Translations under genes and position numbers: made by a program
Part shown: piece after piece, positions 47,877 to 58,627 of the stretch
How positions within the stretch are numbered: position 1 is the first letter of the stretch
Layout: each line of letters begins with the position of its first letter
Notes under the pieces: model-generated
Seen by the model: the letters and a program-made list of their open reading frames with translations, nothing else
The model's database searches: none
Told to the model about the DNA's origin: nothing
Source: Sphingomonas sp. Leaf208
GTDB taxonomy: Bacteria > Pseudomonadota > Alphaproteobacteria > Sphingomonadales > Sphingomonadaceae
Direction of reading: 5' to 3'
DNA length: 64,000 nt
NCBI RefSeq assembly: GCF_001421415.1
Contig: NZ_LMKH01000001.1
Span: forward strand, 310,001-374,000

Positions 47877-49700
47877 TTACCCAGCGCTCGGCGCGACCAC
47901 CTTCGTCGCGTCCTTCGGGCCATCCACCGTCAGGCGGATGTTGAGTTCCTTCAGCTGCTTCGCGCTGACCGGGCTCGGTGCGCCCATCATCAAATCCTCG
48001 GCCTTCTGGTTCATCGGGAACAGCACGACCTCACGGATGTTCGGTTCGCCCGCGAGTAGCATCACCATCCGGTCGATCCCCGGCGCCGAGCCGCCATGCG
48101 GCGGTGCGCCGACCTTGAACGCGTTGATCATGCCCGCGAAGTTCGTGTCGACGTCGGCCTGCGTGTAGCCGGCGATCTCGAACGCCTTGTACATGATCTC
48201 GGGACGATGGTTACGGATCGCGCCCGACGACAGCTCGACGCCGTTGCAGACGATATCGTACTGATACGCCAGGATATCGAGCGGATCCTTGTTCTCCAGC
48301 GCGTCCATCTCGCCCTGCGGCATCGAGAATGGGTTGTGGCTGAAATCGACCTTCTTCGCGTCCTCGTCATATTCGAACATCGGGAAGTCGACGATCCAGC
48401 AGAACTCGAACCGGTTCTCATCGATGAACCCCAAGTCTGCGCCGATCCGCGCCCGGGCAGCGCCCGCGAGCTTCGATGCGGGCAGTTCCTTGCCGGCGGC
48501 GAAGAAGATGCCGTCGTTGGGACCGAGACCCATCTCGGCGATCAGCTTCCGCGTCGCTTCCTCGCCGTGGTTCTTGGCGATCGGGCCGCCGAGCTCACCG
48601 TTCTTCTGCGTGATGTAGCCGAGCCCGGCATGACCCTCGGCGCGCGCCCAGTCGTTCATGTCGGTGAAGAATTTGCGGCTCTTGTCGGCGGTGTTCGGCG
48701 CGGGGATCGCGCGGACCACGTCACCGCCGGCGACGATCCCCGCGAACAAGCCGAAGCCCGAGTCGACGAAGTGATGGCCGACGTCGTGGATCAGGATCGG
48801 GTTGCGCAGGTCGGGCTTGTCGCTGCCGTACTTCAGCATCGATTCGCGGTAGGGGATGCGCTTGAACGGCAATGCCGAGACCTGGCGTCCCTTGCCCTGC
48901 CAGTCGGCGAACTCCTCGAACACGCCGTGGAGGACGGGCTCAATCGCCGCGAACACGTCGTCCTGTGTGACGAAGCTCATCTCGAAATCGAGCTGGTAGA
49001 ACTCGCCCGGCGAGCGATCGGCGCGTGCGTCCTCGTCGCGGAAGCAGGGCGCGATCTGGAAATAGCGATCGAAGCCGGCGACCATCAGCAGCTGCTTGAA
49101 CATCTGCGGCGCCTGCGGCAGCGCGTAGAACTTGCCCGGATGGACGCGGCTCGGCACGAGGTAATCGCGCGCGCCTTCGGGCGACGACGCGGTCAGGATC
49201 GGCGTCTGGAACTCGGTGAACCCCTGCGAATTCATCCGGTTGCGCAGCGACGTGATCACCTGGCTGCGGAGCATGATGTTGGCGTGGAGCCGCTCGCGAC
49301 GGAGGTCGAGATAGCGATAGCGGAGACGGATATCCTCGGGATACTCGGCCTCGCCCGCGACCGGCATCGGCAGTTCGCCGGCCATCGACTGGACGGTCGC
49401 GGCGGTCGCGCGGATCTCGATCCCGCCGGTCGGCAGGTTCGGGTTCACGGCTTCCGGCGCCCTTGCGGTGACCTTGCCGGTGATCGTGACGACGCTTTCG
49501 CTCTTCAGACCTTCGATGACCTTGAACACCGGGCCGCTGACGTCGGTGACGATCTGCGTGATGCCGTAGTGATCGCGCAGATCGATGAAGACGAGGTCGC
49601 CGTGATCGCGCTTCTTGTGGACCCAGCCGGAGACACGGACCTCTTCGCCGACCTGTTCGGGGCGGAGGGCGGCGCAGTTGTGGGTGCGATAGGCGTGCAT
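47877..49700 (-). CDS. aspS: Aspartyl-tRNA synthetase (probably non-discriminating)
   Basis: This 607-residue class IIb synthetase begins [20 protein letters not shown], with an OB-fold ([20 protein letters not shown]), motif 2 ([20 protein letters not shown]), the bacterial GAD insert and motif 3 ([19 protein letters not shown]). Many alphaproteobacterial AspRS also charge tRNA-Asn; the sequence alone does not prove it. The start was set here because the frame upstream is not AspRS-like. It diverges from rnd. Confidence 0.96.
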   Translation of the reverse strand: MHAYRTHNCAALRPEQVGEEVRVSGWVHKKRDHGDLVFIDLRDHYGITQIVTDVSGPVFKVIEGLKSESVVTITGKVTARAPEAVNPNLPTGGIEIRATAATVQSMAGELPMPVAGEAEYPEDIRLRYRYLDLRRERLHANIMLRSQVITSLRNRMNSQGFTEFQTPILTASSPEGARDYLVPSRVHPGKFYALPQAPQMFKQLLMVAGFDRYFQIAPCFRDEDARADRSPGEFYQLDFEMSFVTQDDVFAAIEPVLHGVFEEFADWQGKGRQVSALPFKRIPYRESMLKYGSDKPDLRNPILIHDVGHHFVDSGFGLFAGIVAGGDVVRAIPAPNTADKSRKFFTDMNDWARAEGHAGLGYITQKNGELGGPIAKNHGEEATRKLIAEMGLGPNDGIFFAAGKELPASKLAGAARARIGADLGFIDENRFEFCWIVDFPMFEYDEDAKKVDFSHNPFSMPQGEMDALENKDPLDILAYQYDIVCNGVELSSGAIRNHRPEIMYKAFEIAGYTQADVDTNFAGMINAFKVGAPPHGGSAPGIDRMVMLLAGEPNIREVVLFPMNQKAEDLMMGAPSPVSAKQLKELNIRLTVDGPKDATKVVAPSAG

Positions 49701-49791
49701 GATGGGTCTTCTCGGACGATAAACAGGTGCCTCGCGCTTCCCTTCCCTACCGGGCTTTGTCAACCCGGACGAGGCTCGCTATGGACAGGCG

Positions 49792-50967
49792 ATGCATATC
49801 CACCCGCTTATCTCCGACAGTGCCACGCTCGCCAATCTGTGCGCGCGCATGGCCGACGCCGACTATGTGTGCGTCGACACCGAATTCATGCGCGAGAGCA
49901 CCTATTACCCGGAACTCTGCCTGATCCAGATCGCCGACGACAAGGAAGCCGCCGCGATCGATCCGATGGCACCGGGGATCGACCTGAAGCCGCTGCTCGA
50001 CCTGCTGGTCGAGAATCACGACGTGCTGAAGGTTGTTCATGCCGGCGGGCAGGACATCGAGATCGTCTATAATCTGACGGGCAAGACGCCTTTCCCGCTG
50101 TTCGACACGCAGGTCGCGGCGATGGCGCTCGGCCAGGGCGAGCAGATCGGCTATTCGAACCTAGTCGACAGCTGGCTCGGGATCGCGGTCGACAAGGGCG
50201 CGCGGTTCACCGATTGGGCGCGCCGGCCGCTCGACGCGCGGCAGATCGAATACGCGATCGGCGACGTTACGCATCTCTCGAAGATCTTCCCGAAGATGCT
50301 GGAGCGGTTGCGCAAGACTGGGCGCGGGGTGTGGCTGGATCAGGAGATGGAGCGGCTCGGCGATACCGCGAATTATGCGAACGATCCCGATCTGGCTTGG
50401 AAGCGCGTGCGAATTTCGGGGCGCAAGCCTGATGTGCTGGGGCGGTTGAAGGCGCTCGCGCGCTGGCGGGAGCTGGAGGCGCAGGCGAAGGACCTACCGC
50501 GCGGGCGGATCGTCAAGGACGAGACGCTGGGCGACATGGCGGGGCATCCGCCGAAGAAGCAGGCGGACTTAGCGCGGGTGCGTGGGCTTTCGGCGACTTG
50601 GGCTGGGAACGACATCGGTGGCCGCTTGATGGCGGCGATCGAGGGCGCGCAACCGCTTGGCGACGATGAACTGCCGCCACGTGACGATCGCAAGCCTGGA
50701 CTTGGCAAGGAGGGTTCGCTGGTGGCGGACCTCCTCAAGCTGCTGCTGAAGATTCGCTCGCGAGACATTGATGTCGCGTCGAAACTGCTCGCGCGCACCG
50801 ATGAACTCGAGGCTCTGGCGGCGGGTGTTCGGACCGGGCTGCCTATGCTCGAAGGCTGGCGGTTCGATCAGTTCGGCCGCGATGCCCTTGATCTTGTCGA
50901 AGGGCGACTGGCGTTCGCGGTCATCGGCGGGAAGCTCAAGATGACGCGTACGGAGGATGCCGCATGA
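49792..50967 (+). CDS. rnd: Ribonuclease D
   Basis: This 391-residue 3'-5' exoribonuclease has the DEDDy catalytic residues in YVCVDTEFMRESTYYPELCL, LKVVHAGGQDIEIVYNL, FDTQVAAMALGQGEQIGY and YAIGDVTHLSKIFPKML, followed by an HRDC domain (about 205-290). It trims tRNA and other RNA precursors. It overlaps the next gene by four bases (ATGA). Confidence 0.95.
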   Translation: MHIHPLISDSATLANLCARMADADYVCVDTEFMRESTYYPELCLIQIADDKEAAAIDPMAPGIDLKPLLDLLVENHDVLKVVHAGGQDIEIVYNLTGKTPFPLFDTQVAAMALGQGEQIGYSNLVDSWLGIAVDKGARFTDWARRPLDARQIEYAIGDVTHLSKIFPKMLERLRKTGRGVWLDQEMERLGDTANYANDPDLAWKRVRISGRKPDVLGRLKALARWRELEAQAKDLPRGRIVKDETLGDMAGHPPKKQADLARVRGLSATWAGNDIGGRLMAAIEGAQPLGDDELPPRDDRKPGLGKEGSLVADLLKLLLKIRSRDIDVASKLLARTDELEALAAGVRTGLPMLEGWRFDQFGRDALDLVEGRLAFAVIGGKLKMTRTEDAA

Positions 50968-51260
50968 GGATCATTCTGGTTGCGGCGTTACTCGCCTCGG
51001 CGGCGTGTACGCCGGTCGAGATGCGTGGCGAGACGCCTGCCGCTGCTCCGATGGCTGCGGCGTGCAATGCAGACTCGCTGGGCAATCTGGTCGGCAAGCG
51101 GGCTAGCGATGCTCGGGCTGACGTGATGCAGACGCGGTCGGGCGCACGCACGCTCCGCTGGATCGCACCGAACACGGCCGTGACGATGGATTTTCGGCCC
51201 GATCGGCTGAATGTCTATGTGGACGCCAAGGGCCGGATCGAACGCGTCAGCTGCGCTTGA
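50964..51260 (+). CDS. Lipoprotein with peptidase-inhibitor I78-like domain
   Basis: This 98-residue protein starts MRIILVAALLASAACTPVE, a lipoprotein signal with lipobox SAAC. The mature domain shows CNADSLGNLVGKRASDARAD, TLRWIAPNTAVTMDFRPDRL and VYVDAKGRIERVSC, the layout of the I78 (potato-inhibitor-like) family of small bacterial protease inhibitors. It may protect envelope proteins from serine proteases. The two Cys flanking the domain could form a disulfide. Inhibitor activity is inferred from family. Confidence 0.8.
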   Translation: MRIILVAALLASAACTPVEMRGETPAAAPMAAACNADSLGNLVGKRASDARADVMQTRSGARTLRWIAPNTAVTMDFRPDRLNVYVDAKGRIERVSCA

Positions 51261-51272
51261 ACCCATTGATCA

Positions 51273-51287
51273 TCCCCTAGAAGGGGA
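51273..51287. terminator. Short hairpin between convergent genes
   Basis: TCCCCT (51273-51278) and AGGGGA (51282-51287) form a 6-bp stem with a 3-base loop in the 31-base gap between the lipoprotein gene and ppx, which converge here. It may be a small bidirectional terminator; there is no T tract. Confidence 0.35.
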
Positions 51288-51291
51288 GGAT

Positions 51292-52803
51292 TCAGGAGAG
51301 ACCCAGTACGGGCTTGCGTCCCAGGGCGGCGGCAAGCGCGTTATGGCGACGTTCCACCGCCTCGCCGTAGAGCCCACGATCATCAGGGCGCAGCGTCAGC
51401 GTAAGTGATACCCCGTCATCTGCGAGCCCTGATCGCTTCAAAGGTCCTGCTAAGCCACCACTCATTCGCTGGCCTAGTCGCATAGCGAGGCCCCAAGCAG
51501 TCGCGCTTTTCACCGCTGCCGGAGACGCGAGGAGACCCACTGTTTCACCGGCGGAGAGATCGCCACCAAGGCTCGTATAAAGAGCTTGCGCCAGCATCCC
51601 CCGGCCGGGCGCGTCAATCGCGACCCAGTTGCCGTGCAACGCGACCTCGACGCCGCGTTCGGCGCGGAACTCGGGGTTGGCGCGCCAGCCAACGTCCGCA
51701 AGCAAGCATGCCGTGTGGCGAATGCGCGCCATCGCGGGTGGCTCGGTGGTGAACAGCGGTGCGATCCAGCGGTCGAGGAGATCGCCGTGCTCGGGAAAGC
51801 GACCGAGGAGGCGACCCTCCTCGCGGGCGGCGACGATCAGTGGATCGAGCGTTCGGTCGGCCGGCTTCAGGTTTTCGTAGAGAAGGCCTTCGCGCAGGCC
51901 ATACGCGGACACGATCGTCGTCCGGCTGCCGAGTTGTCGCATCAGTACGCCGAGCAACGCCGCAGCGTCCGCGAGCGTTGCCGTACGGCCCGACGACAGC
52001 CCCGGAATTGCTTTCAGGCGCGGCTTGGAAAGCTGCGGGATCGTCCGACTGAGCCGGGTAATCGTCGCCGCGGTCATCGAATATTGGTGGATGATCGGCA
52101 ACGGATAGTCCGACAGCTCCATGTCGAGCCGTGCCAGCGCGCGCCACGATCCGCCGACCAGATAGAGCGGAAGCCCCTGCCCCTTTGCCGTCCAGCCGGC
52201 TTCACGCACCAGGCGTGCCACGTAACGGGCAAGCACCTTGCCGCGCTTGGCGCGGATCGGGCCGATGCGGAGGACGCCGAGCGGGAACGAGACGCGGTCC
52301 TCGATCTTGCCGCGACGAACGCGGACGAGTTCGAGACTGCCACCGCCGAGATCACCGACGATGCCATCCGCCTCGGGGATCGCGGACAGCACACCATAGC
52401 CTGCCGCGCTGGCTTCCTGTTCGCCCGACAAAGTCTCGACGGTCAGGCCGAGTTGTTCAGCCGCGGCAATAAGTTCGCCGCCGTTCTTCGCATCGCGTAC
52501 CGCCGCGGTCGCGACCGTGCGGAGCGTCGAGCATTCCATTTCTTTCGCCACCGCCGCGAACCGTGCCAGCGCGACGCGTGCCGTCTTCAGCGCGGATTTC
52601 TCGATCGCGCCGGTGGCGGCGAGCCCGCGCCCGAGCCCCGCCAGGACCTTCTCGTTGAACCGGATCGCGGGGAGCCGCGGCGGCCCTTGATACACCACCA
52701 GACGGATCGAGTTCGAGCCGATGTCGATGATCCCGGTACGCGGGTGATCGTCGGTCTCGGCCTTGGGCGGGGAATTGCCGAACAGGATATTCGTGACGCT
52801 CAT
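51292..52803 (-). CDS. ppx: Ppx/GppA exopolyphosphatase
   Basis: This 503-residue ASKHA-fold phosphatase has RTGIIDIGSNSIRLVVYQGP (phosphate 1 loop), LRTVATAAVRDAKNGGELIA, LSGEQEASAAGYGVLSAI and DGIVGDLGGGSLELVRVRRG (phosphate 2 loop). It removes terminal phosphate from polyphosphate and may also hydrolyse pppGpp. It directly follows ppk1 with a four-base overlap, the classical synthesis-degradation pair. Confidence 0.93.
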   Translation of the reverse strand: MSVTNILFGNSPPKAETDDHPRTGIIDIGSNSIRLVVYQGPPRLPAIRFNEKVLAGLGRGLAATGAIEKSALKTARVALARFAAVAKEMECSTLRTVATAAVRDAKNGGELIAAAEQLGLTVETLSGEQEASAAGYGVLSAIPEADGIVGDLGGGSLELVRVRRGKIEDRVSFPLGVLRIGPIRAKRGKVLARYVARLVREAGWTAKGQGLPLYLVGGSWRALARLDMELSDYPLPIIHQYSMTAATITRLSRTIPQLSKPRLKAIPGLSSGRTATLADAAALLGVLMRQLGSRTTIVSAYGLREGLLYENLKPADRTLDPLIVAAREEGRLLGRFPEHGDLLDRWIAPLFTTEPPAMARIRHTACLLADVGWRANPEFRAERGVEVALHGNWVAIDAPGRGMLAQALYTSLGGDLSAGETVGLLASPAAVKSATAWGLAMRLGQRMSGGLAGPLKRSGLADDGVSLTLTLRPDDRGLYGEAVERRHNALAAALGRKPVLGLS

Positions 52804-54965
52804 CGTTTTCGACGGAGCGACAGCGTCGGTACGGCATTGCTGGTCGCGAGCGAGGCGCCGCGGCCGGAGAGCGAAGGATTCGTCATGAAATACCGATGCA
52901 GGTTGAACGGGCGGTCGCCGGGATCGACGCGGCTATATTCGCCGTCGGGGCCTAGCTCCCAACTCTGCTCGTTGTCGATCAGGTTCGCGACCATCACCTG
53001 ATCGAGGATCTGGTCGTGGACGGTCGGATTGAGGATCGGCAGCATATATTCGACGCGGCGATCGAAGTTACGCGGCATCCAGTCGGCCGACGAGATGAAC
53101 AGCTTCGCACCGTCGTTGGGGAGCGCCTTGCCGTTGCCGAAGGCCCAGATCCGGCTGTGCTCGAGGAAGCGCCCAATCACCGACTTTACCCGGATCGTCT
53201 CGGACAACCCAGGCACGCCGGGTCGCAGGCAGCAGATGCCGCGAATGATGAGGTCGATCTCGACCCCCGCCCCGCTCGCTTCGTAGAGCTTCTCGATCAC
53301 CGCAGGGTCGACCAGCGAGTTCATCTTTGCCCAGACGCCGGCTGGCTTGCCGGCGCGCGCGTTGGCGATCTCGACGTCGATCAGGTTCATCAGGTTCTGG
53401 CGAAGGTCACGCGGGCTTAGGCTGACACGCGCCATGTCGGTCGGTTCGACATAGCCGGTGATGTAGTTGAACATCTGCGCCGCATCGCGCCCGACCGCGG
53501 CGTCGGCAGTGAAGAAGCTGAGGTCGGTATATATCTTGGCGGTGACCGGGTGATAATTGCCCGTACCGAAGTGGCAGTAGGTGCGGAACGCCTGCCCTTC
53601 GCGGCGGACGACCAGCGAGACCTTCGCGTGCGTCTTCCAGTCGATGAAGCCGTAGACGACCTGCACGCCCGCGCGCTCCAGCGCAGACGCCCAGACCATG
53701 TTCTGCTCTTCATCGAACCGCGCCTTCAGCTCGACGACCGCGGTGACGGACTTGCCCGCCTCAGCCGCGGTGATGAGCGCGTTGATGACCGCAGGCTGCT
53801 TGCCGGCGCGGTAGAGCGTCTGCTTGATCGCCACCACATCCGGGTCGTTCGCCGCCTGCTTCAGGAAGGCGAGCACCACCTCGAACGTCTCGTACGGGTG
53901 GTGGACGACGATGTCCTTCGCCTTGATCGCCGCGAAGCAGTCGCCGCCGAATTCGCGGATTCGCTCGGGAAAGCGTGGCGTGAAGGGCGGAAATTTCAGG
54001 TCGGGACGATCCTCGTCGACCAGCCCGTCGAGGTCGACGATGCCAAGCAAATTGCCGCTCTCGGTGATGATCGCGTCGGCGCCGCCGAGCTCATCCTTAA
54101 GGACCGCGGCAAGCACGTCGGGGATACCGGTTTCGAGTTCCAGACGGATCACGCGGCCGCGGCGACGACGCTTGATCGCGTTGGCGAAGTAGCGGACGAG
54201 ATCCTCGGCCTCTTCCTCGATCTCCATGTCGCTGTCGCGTAGGACGCGGAAGCTGGCGGCGGCGAGGACTTCGTAACCGGGGAACAGGACCGGCGCGAAC
54301 CGCTTCAGGATCGATTCGATCGAGATGTAGCGCGCAGGCTCGCCGGGAAGGCGGACGAAGCGCGTCATCGTGTGTGGAAGCATGACCAGTTCGCGGACCG
54401 GCTCGTTATCCGAACGGCGGACGAGGTCGAAGATCACCGACAGCCCGCGGTTCGGGATGAACGGGAACGGGTGTGCGGGGTCAAGCGCCTGCGGGGTCAG
54501 GATCGGGAAAATCTGATCGCGGAAATGCGTTTCGAGCCACTCGTCGGCCTCACCCTCGACCGCCTCGCGCCGGAGGACGAACAGTCCGGCTTCGTCGAGC
54601 AGCACGCGGAGATCGCCCCACACCGCCTGCTGGCTCGCCATCAGTTCGTCGGCCTCGCGGACGATCGCGGTCAGCTGCTGGCCCGCGGTTAAGCCGTCGG
54701 CGGATCGCCGATCGACGTCCTGCGTCTGCTGTCCCTTCAGGCCGGCGACGCGGACCATGAAGAACTCGTCGAGGTTGGAGCCGGATATCGACAGGAAGCG
54801 GAGCCGCTCGAGCAGCGGATGCGCGGGGTTGCACGCCTCCTCCAACACCCGGCGGTTGAACGCGAGCCAGGAGAGCTCGCGGTTGAAAAACCGGTCGTTC
54901 GGCTCTGCGCCGATGGGATCGTCGTCGTCTTCCGATTGGCGGACGATATGGGCTGGACGGTTCAT
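52800..54965 (-). CDS. ppk1: Polyphosphate kinase 1
   Basis: This 721-residue enzyme polymerises ATP gamma-phosphate into polyphosphate. It shows NRELSWLAFNRRVLEEACNP, SGSNLDEFFMVRVAGLKGQQ, HHPYETFEVVLAFLKQAAND, RTYCHFGTGNYHPVTAKIYT with the autophosphorylated His, and LIIRGICCLRPGVPG. It is full length, and its stop overlaps the ppx start. The hda gene ends 16 bases upstream on the same strand, so hda-ppk1-ppx may be co-transcribed. Confidence 0.95.
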   Translation of the reverse strand: MNRPAHIVRQSEDDDDPIGAEPNDRFFNRELSWLAFNRRVLEEACNPAHPLLERLRFLSISGSNLDEFFMVRVAGLKGQQTQDVDRRSADGLTAGQQLTAIVREADELMASQQAVWGDLRVLLDEAGLFVLRREAVEGEADEWLETHFRDQIFPILTPQALDPAHPFPFIPNRGLSVIFDLVRRSDNEPVRELVMLPHTMTRFVRLPGEPARYISIESILKRFAPVLFPGYEVLAAASFRVLRDSDMEIEEEAEDLVRYFANAIKRRRRGRVIRLELETGIPDVLAAVLKDELGGADAIITESGNLLGIVDLDGLVDEDRPDLKFPPFTPRFPERIREFGGDCFAAIKAKDIVVHHPYETFEVVLAFLKQAANDPDVVAIKQTLYRAGKQPAVINALITAAEAGKSVTAVVELKARFDEEQNMVWASALERAGVQVVYGFIDWKTHAKVSLVVRREGQAFRTYCHFGTGNYHPVTAKIYTDLSFFTADAAVGRDAAQMFNYITGYVEPTDMARVSLSPRDLRQNLMNLIDVEIANARAGKPAGVWAKMNSLVDPAVIEKLYEASGAGVEIDLIIRGICCLRPGVPGLSETIRVKSVIGRFLEHSRIWAFGNGKALPNDGAKLFISSADWMPRNFDRRVEYMLPILNPTVHDQILDQVMVANLIDNEQSWELGPDGEYSRVDPGDRPFNLHRYFMTNPSLSGRGASLATSNAVPTLSLRRKR

Positions 54966-54981
54966 CGGGCCTCTTGGGGGC

Positions 54982-55626
54982 TTATGGTGGCGTGAAGAGC
55001 GGAAGGTCGAGAGCGAGTTGCGGCCGAAGGATCAGCCCGGCCTCGGTGAGTGTGGTTCGTGCAAGAGGAATGGACAAGCGCTTGCGACGTTCCATCGCCT
55101 CCTGATCGAGCGCATCGACGGTTCGCGTTACGGTAATATGACTGCGCTCGATTCTGGTCGCGAGCCAGTCGATCAGATCGGGCCGCGCATCGAGGCTGCG
55201 GCGCTCGAACAGATGCGCGAGCAACAGCCGCATGAGCTCGTCGTCGGGCGCGCCGATCGCCGCGATCGGGCTGGCGGCGAGGCGCGAGCGCAGGTCGGGA
55301 AGTTTCACCTTCCATTCGGGCGGCGCGGCGTCGGCGACGATCAGCAGCGGCTTGTGCTCCTCCTGCGCGCGGTTCCAGGCGTGGAAGAGCTGCGCTTCGG
55401 GCACGCGCTCGGCGTCGTCGATGATCGTCCCGCCGCTCTTCGCCGCGAAGATCCGCGCGAGCAGACTGCGGCCCGATTTGCGCGGGCCGGTGAGGATGGC
55501 GGTCATGACCGGCCACGTCGCGGTATGCTCCAGCGTGTGGACGGCCCGCGAGTTGGAGGGGGTAACGAGGAAGGCGTCGTCGCGAGGGTCCGCCGGCCAC
55601 CCGAGTGGCAGCGCAATTTGAGTCAT
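54982..55626 (-). CDS. hda: Hda-like DnaA-related replication regulator
   Basis: This 214-residue AAA+ protein starts MTQIALPLGWPADPRDDAFL. It has a Walker A-like MTAILTGPRKSGRSLLARIF with Arg in place of the usual Lys, IIDDAERVPEAQLFHAWNRA (Walker B region) and LLLAHLFERRSLDARPDLID. It lacks the DnaA DNA-binding domain IV. In Caulobacter, HdaA with the clamp inactivates DnaA-ATP. The position between a DUF2066 gene and ppk1 is familiar in alphaproteobacteria. The frame is open upstream, but homology starts here. Confidence 0.88.
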   Translation of the reverse strand: MTQIALPLGWPADPRDDAFLVTPSNSRAVHTLEHTATWPVMTAILTGPRKSGRSLLARIFAAKSGGTIIDDAERVPEAQLFHAWNRAQEEHKPLLIVADAAPPEWKVKLPDLRSRLAASPIAAIGAPDDELMRLLLAHLFERRSLDARPDLIDWLATRIERSHITVTRTVDALDQEAMERRKRLSIPLARTTLTEAGLILRPQLALDLPLFTPP

Positions 55627-55637
55627 CTTGGTCGCGC

Positions 55638-56882
55638 TCACCCTGTCGTCGCATTGTCCGCGGGCAAGTCCGGCGGAAGAAGTTGGGCGACCCGGCGGAT
55701 GCGGATCGTCTGGCCGGAGCCGAATACCTGATAGCCGCGGGCTTCGAGCGCGGTCTTCAGCGCAGCCGGGTCGCCATCGTACGCGACGCGCATCAGCGAG
55801 ACGCCGCCGAGTGCTAGGCTGGTCGTTGCAGCCGAGCGGACACCGGGGATCGCGCGGAGTGCGGCTTCGGTCGACGAGACCGCGGTGGCGGCGGGCGTGT
55901 CGAACTGGACGATGATCGAGATGCCCGCGCCACCCGTCAGGACGGCGGTGTTGGCGTCCGCGGTCTCGTCGGCGGGCAGGTCGTCGATCACCGCGGCTTC
56001 GGGCGGCGGCGGTGGCGACAGGCTGTAGTCGACACGGAGCGAGCCGTTGCGACGCGCCTGCTGGTAGAGGTCGTCGATCCGCTTCACGCCGGTGTCGAGC
56101 AATTGAGCGATGCCGTCGGGCGTACCGACTCGCAGCGTGAAGCTGCCGATCAGCTCGTTGTCGGGGCCATGGCGCGCTTCGAACACGCCGATCACCGGGC
56201 CGCCGGGCCATTGGCGGTAGAGCTTCACGACCGGGGTGAGCACGTCGCTGGCGCCATATTGATCGAGGATCGTCCGCCACCAGCCGCGGCCGGGGCGCTG
56301 GGTCTGGCCGACGTTGAGCAGCAGCGCGTCGGGGCCGGAGCCGGACGGGCGGACATAGTCGATGCTGCTGTTGCCGGTGCGATAGCGCGCCCAGGCCTGC
56401 TGCCACTGCGTGCTCTGCTCGAACGCCTGGCCGACGCCTCCTGAATATTGGATTGGGATCGTCAGCATCGGCTGCGAACGATCGGCGTAGGTCGAAATGC
56501 CGAGGATCGATCCGGCGCGGCCGCGATCGAACAGCACGCCGAGCTTGGCGATGTAGCGCTGCGGGCCGATCTGTTCGTTCTCGACGACGATTCCCGAGAC
56601 GAGCGAATCGAGCGTGCCATCGGACACGAGGCCGCCACCACCGCCGAGCCGGTTCGACAATTGGACCCAGGCCTTGCGCTGGGCGAGCCGCCAGCCGCTG
56701 TAGCGCGCGGCGTCCGCCGTCTTGCCGGCGACATCGACCGTGACGCCGCTCACCTCGTACGCGCTGCCGCTGTCGACCGGGGCTGCGCCTCGGCTGCCGC
56801 CTTCGATCTGCGCGAGCACGGCTCCACCGCTCAGCAGGAGAGCGGCGCCAGCAAGCGCGGTGGGAAGGGTACGGATACGCAT
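55638..56882 (-). CDS. DUF2066 domain exported protein
   Basis: This protein of about 414 residues starts [20 protein letters not shown], with a signal peptide cleaved near VLAQIEGG. The N-terminal half ([37 protein letters not shown]) matches the DUF2066 pattern; a short proline run ([10 protein letters not shown]) leads to a C-terminal beta-alpha domain ([20 protein letters not shown]). Function unknown. It precedes hda on the same strand by eleven bases and diverges from purM. Confidence 0.82.
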   Translation of the reverse strand: MRIRTLPTALAGAALLLSGGAVLAQIEGGSRGAAPVDSGSAYEVSGVTVDVAGKTADAARYSGWRLAQRKAWVQLSNRLGGGGGLVSDGTLDSLVSGIVVENEQIGPQRYIAKLGVLFDRGRAGSILGISTYADRSQPMLTIPIQYSGGVGQAFEQSTQWQQAWARYRTGNSSIDYVRPSGSGPDALLLNVGQTQRPGRGWWRTILDQYGASDVLTPVVKLYRQWPGGPVIGVFEARHGPDNELIGSFTLRVGTPDGIAQLLDTGVKRIDDLYQQARRNGSLRVDYSLSPPPPPEAAVIDDLPADETADANTAVLTGGAGISIIVQFDTPAATAVSSTEAALRAIPGVRSAATTSLALGGVSLMRVAYDGDPAALKTALEARGYQVFGSGQTIRIRRVAQLLPPDLPADNATTG

Positions 56883-56946
56883 CAAGCGGGCCTTTTGGCG
56901 AAGCAGACGTGGAAATCCAAGCGCGATGTGGCTAGCAGCACCGATC

Positions 56947-58062
56947 ATGACCGATACGCCAGACTCCGCCGCTCCCGCTTCGGGCCCTTATACCTACGCT
57001 CAGGCGGGCGTTTCGATCGCCGCGGGCAATGCGCTGGTGCGGGCGATCGCCCCGCTCGCGCGCTCGACCCGTAGGCCGGGGGCGGATGCCGATCTCGGCG
57101 GGTTCGGCGGGATGTTCGACCTCAAGGCGGCAGGGTTCGTCGATCCGTTGCTGGTCGCGGCGAACGACGGCGTGGGCACCAAGCTGAAGCTGGCGATCGA
57201 TTGGGATCGGCATGAGGGCGTCGGCGTCGACCTCGTCGCGATGTGCGTCAACGATCTGATCGTGCAGGGCGCCGAGCCGCTGTTTTTCCTCGATTATTAT
57301 GCGAGCGGGAAGCTCGATGCGGCGGTCGCCGAGCGCGTCGTCGCGTCGATTGCGGAAGGCTGCAAGACCGCCGGCTGCGCGCTGATCGGCGGCGAGACCG
57401 CCGAGATGCCGGGCATGTATGCCGATGGCGATTACGATCTGGCGGGCTTCTGCGTCGGTGCGGTCGAACGGACCAACGTTCTCACCGGGCGCGAGATCGC
57501 AGCGGGCGACGTGATGCTCGGGCTGGCGTCTTCGGGCGTGCATTCGAACGGGTTCTCGCTGGTTCGGCGCCTTGCCGCCGATCGTGGGTGGAAGCTCGCT
57601 AGGCCTGCGTTGTTCGATCAGGACAAGTTGCTGATCGATCATCTGATGGCGCCGACTCGCATTTATGTGGCGAGCCTGCTGCCGTTGCTGCGTGAGCGGC
57701 GGATCAAGGGGCTGGCGCATATCACCGGTGGCGGCCTGCTCGAGAACATTCCGCGCGTGCTGCCCGAAGGCGTGCATGCGGTGGTTGACGCGGATGCTTG
57801 GGAGCAGTCGCGGTTGATGGCGTTCCTGCAGGCGCAAGGCGCGATCGAGCCGGAGGAGATGGCGCGGACGTTCAACTGCGGGATCGGCATGGTCGTGATC
57901 GTGAGTGCCCACGAGGCCGAGGCCGTGACCGCGGCGCTGGAGGCGGCGGACGAAACGGTGTGCACGATCGGGCGGATCGAGACTGGCGCGCATGGCTGCA
58001 CGGTGCGTGGGTCGGCGGGTACGTGGAGCGCGCGCGAGGACTGGACCGCGACGCATGGCTGA
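56947..58062 (+). CDS. purM: Phosphoribosylformylglycinamidine cyclo-ligase
   Basis: This 371-residue AIR synthetase shows [99 protein letters not shown] and [20 protein letters not shown]. It performs the fifth step of purine synthesis. The ATG at 56947 fits homologues, though the frame is open upstream. The gene overlaps purN by eight bases. Confidence 0.96.
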   Translation: MTDTPDSAAPASGPYTYAQAGVSIAAGNALVRAIAPLARSTRRPGADADLGGFGGMFDLKAAGFVDPLLVAANDGVGTKLKLAIDWDRHEGVGVDLVAMCVNDLIVQGAEPLFFLDYYASGKLDAAVAERVVASIAEGCKTAGCALIGGETAEMPGMYADGDYDLAGFCVGAVERTNVLTGREIAAGDVMLGLASSGVHSNGFSLVRRLAADRGWKLARPALFDQDKLLIDHLMAPTRIYVASLLPLLRERRIKGLAHITGGGLLENIPRVLPEGVHAVVDADAWEQSRLMAFLQAQGAIEPEEMARTFNCGIGMVVIVSAHEAEAVTAALEAADETVCTIGRIETGAHGCTVRGSAGTWSAREDWTATHG

Positions 58063-58627
58063 GAAAACGCGCGTCGGCGTGCTGATCTCCGGGCGCGGAT
58101 CGAACATGATGGCGCTGGTCCGTGCGTCGCGCGCTGCGGAGTGTCCGTACGAGATCGCTCTGGTCGCGTCGGACAAGCCGGACGCGGCGGGGCTCGAATG
58201 GGCGCGGTCGGAGGGGGTGGCGACGTTCGCGCTCTCGCCAAAGGGTTTGGGGAAGCCGGCCTATGAGGCGGCGATCGATGCAGCGTTGCGCGAGGCTGGT
58301 GTCGAGGTCGTTGCACTCGCCGGGTATATGCGACTGTTGTCCGACGGGTTCGTCGCGGCGTGGCGGGATCGGATCGTCAACATCCACCCGTCGCTGCTGC
58401 CAAAGTACAAGGGCCTCGACACGCACGCCCGAGCGATTGCGGCGGGTGATGCGGTCGGAGGCTGTTCGGTGCATGTCGTGACCGAGGAACTCGATGGCGG
58501 CGTGGTGCTGGGCCAAGCCGAGGTGCCGATCCTTGCCGGCGACGATGCGGATGCGCTTGCGGATCGCGTGCTGGCGGCGGAACATGCTTTGTACCCGAAG
58601 ACTTTGGCGGAGTTCGTGACGCGATGA
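58055..58627 (+). CDS. purN: Phosphoribosylglycinamide formyltransferase
   Basis: This 190-residue GAR transformylase starts [20 protein letters not shown]. The formyl-folate site is in [20 protein letters not shown] and [20 protein letters not shown], with the catalytic Asn-His-Asp set (NIHPSLLP and [12 protein letters not shown]). It performs step three of purine synthesis and is translationally coupled to purM, the classical pair. A four-base overlap links it to the next gene. Confidence 0.95.
   Translation: MAEKTRVGVLISGRGSNMMALVRASRAAECPYEIALVASDKPDAAGLEWARSEGVATFALSPKGLGKPAYEAAIDAALREAGVEVVALAGYMRLLSDGFVAAWRDRIVNIHPSLLPKYKGLDTHARAIAAGDAVGGCSVHVVTEELDGGVVLGQAEVPILAGDDADALADRVLAAEHALYPKTLAEFVTR

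Noticed and set aside
48096..50072. 658-codon frame spanning antisense aspS and part of rnd
   Set aside because: It crosses two well-supported genes and contains no recognisable domain.
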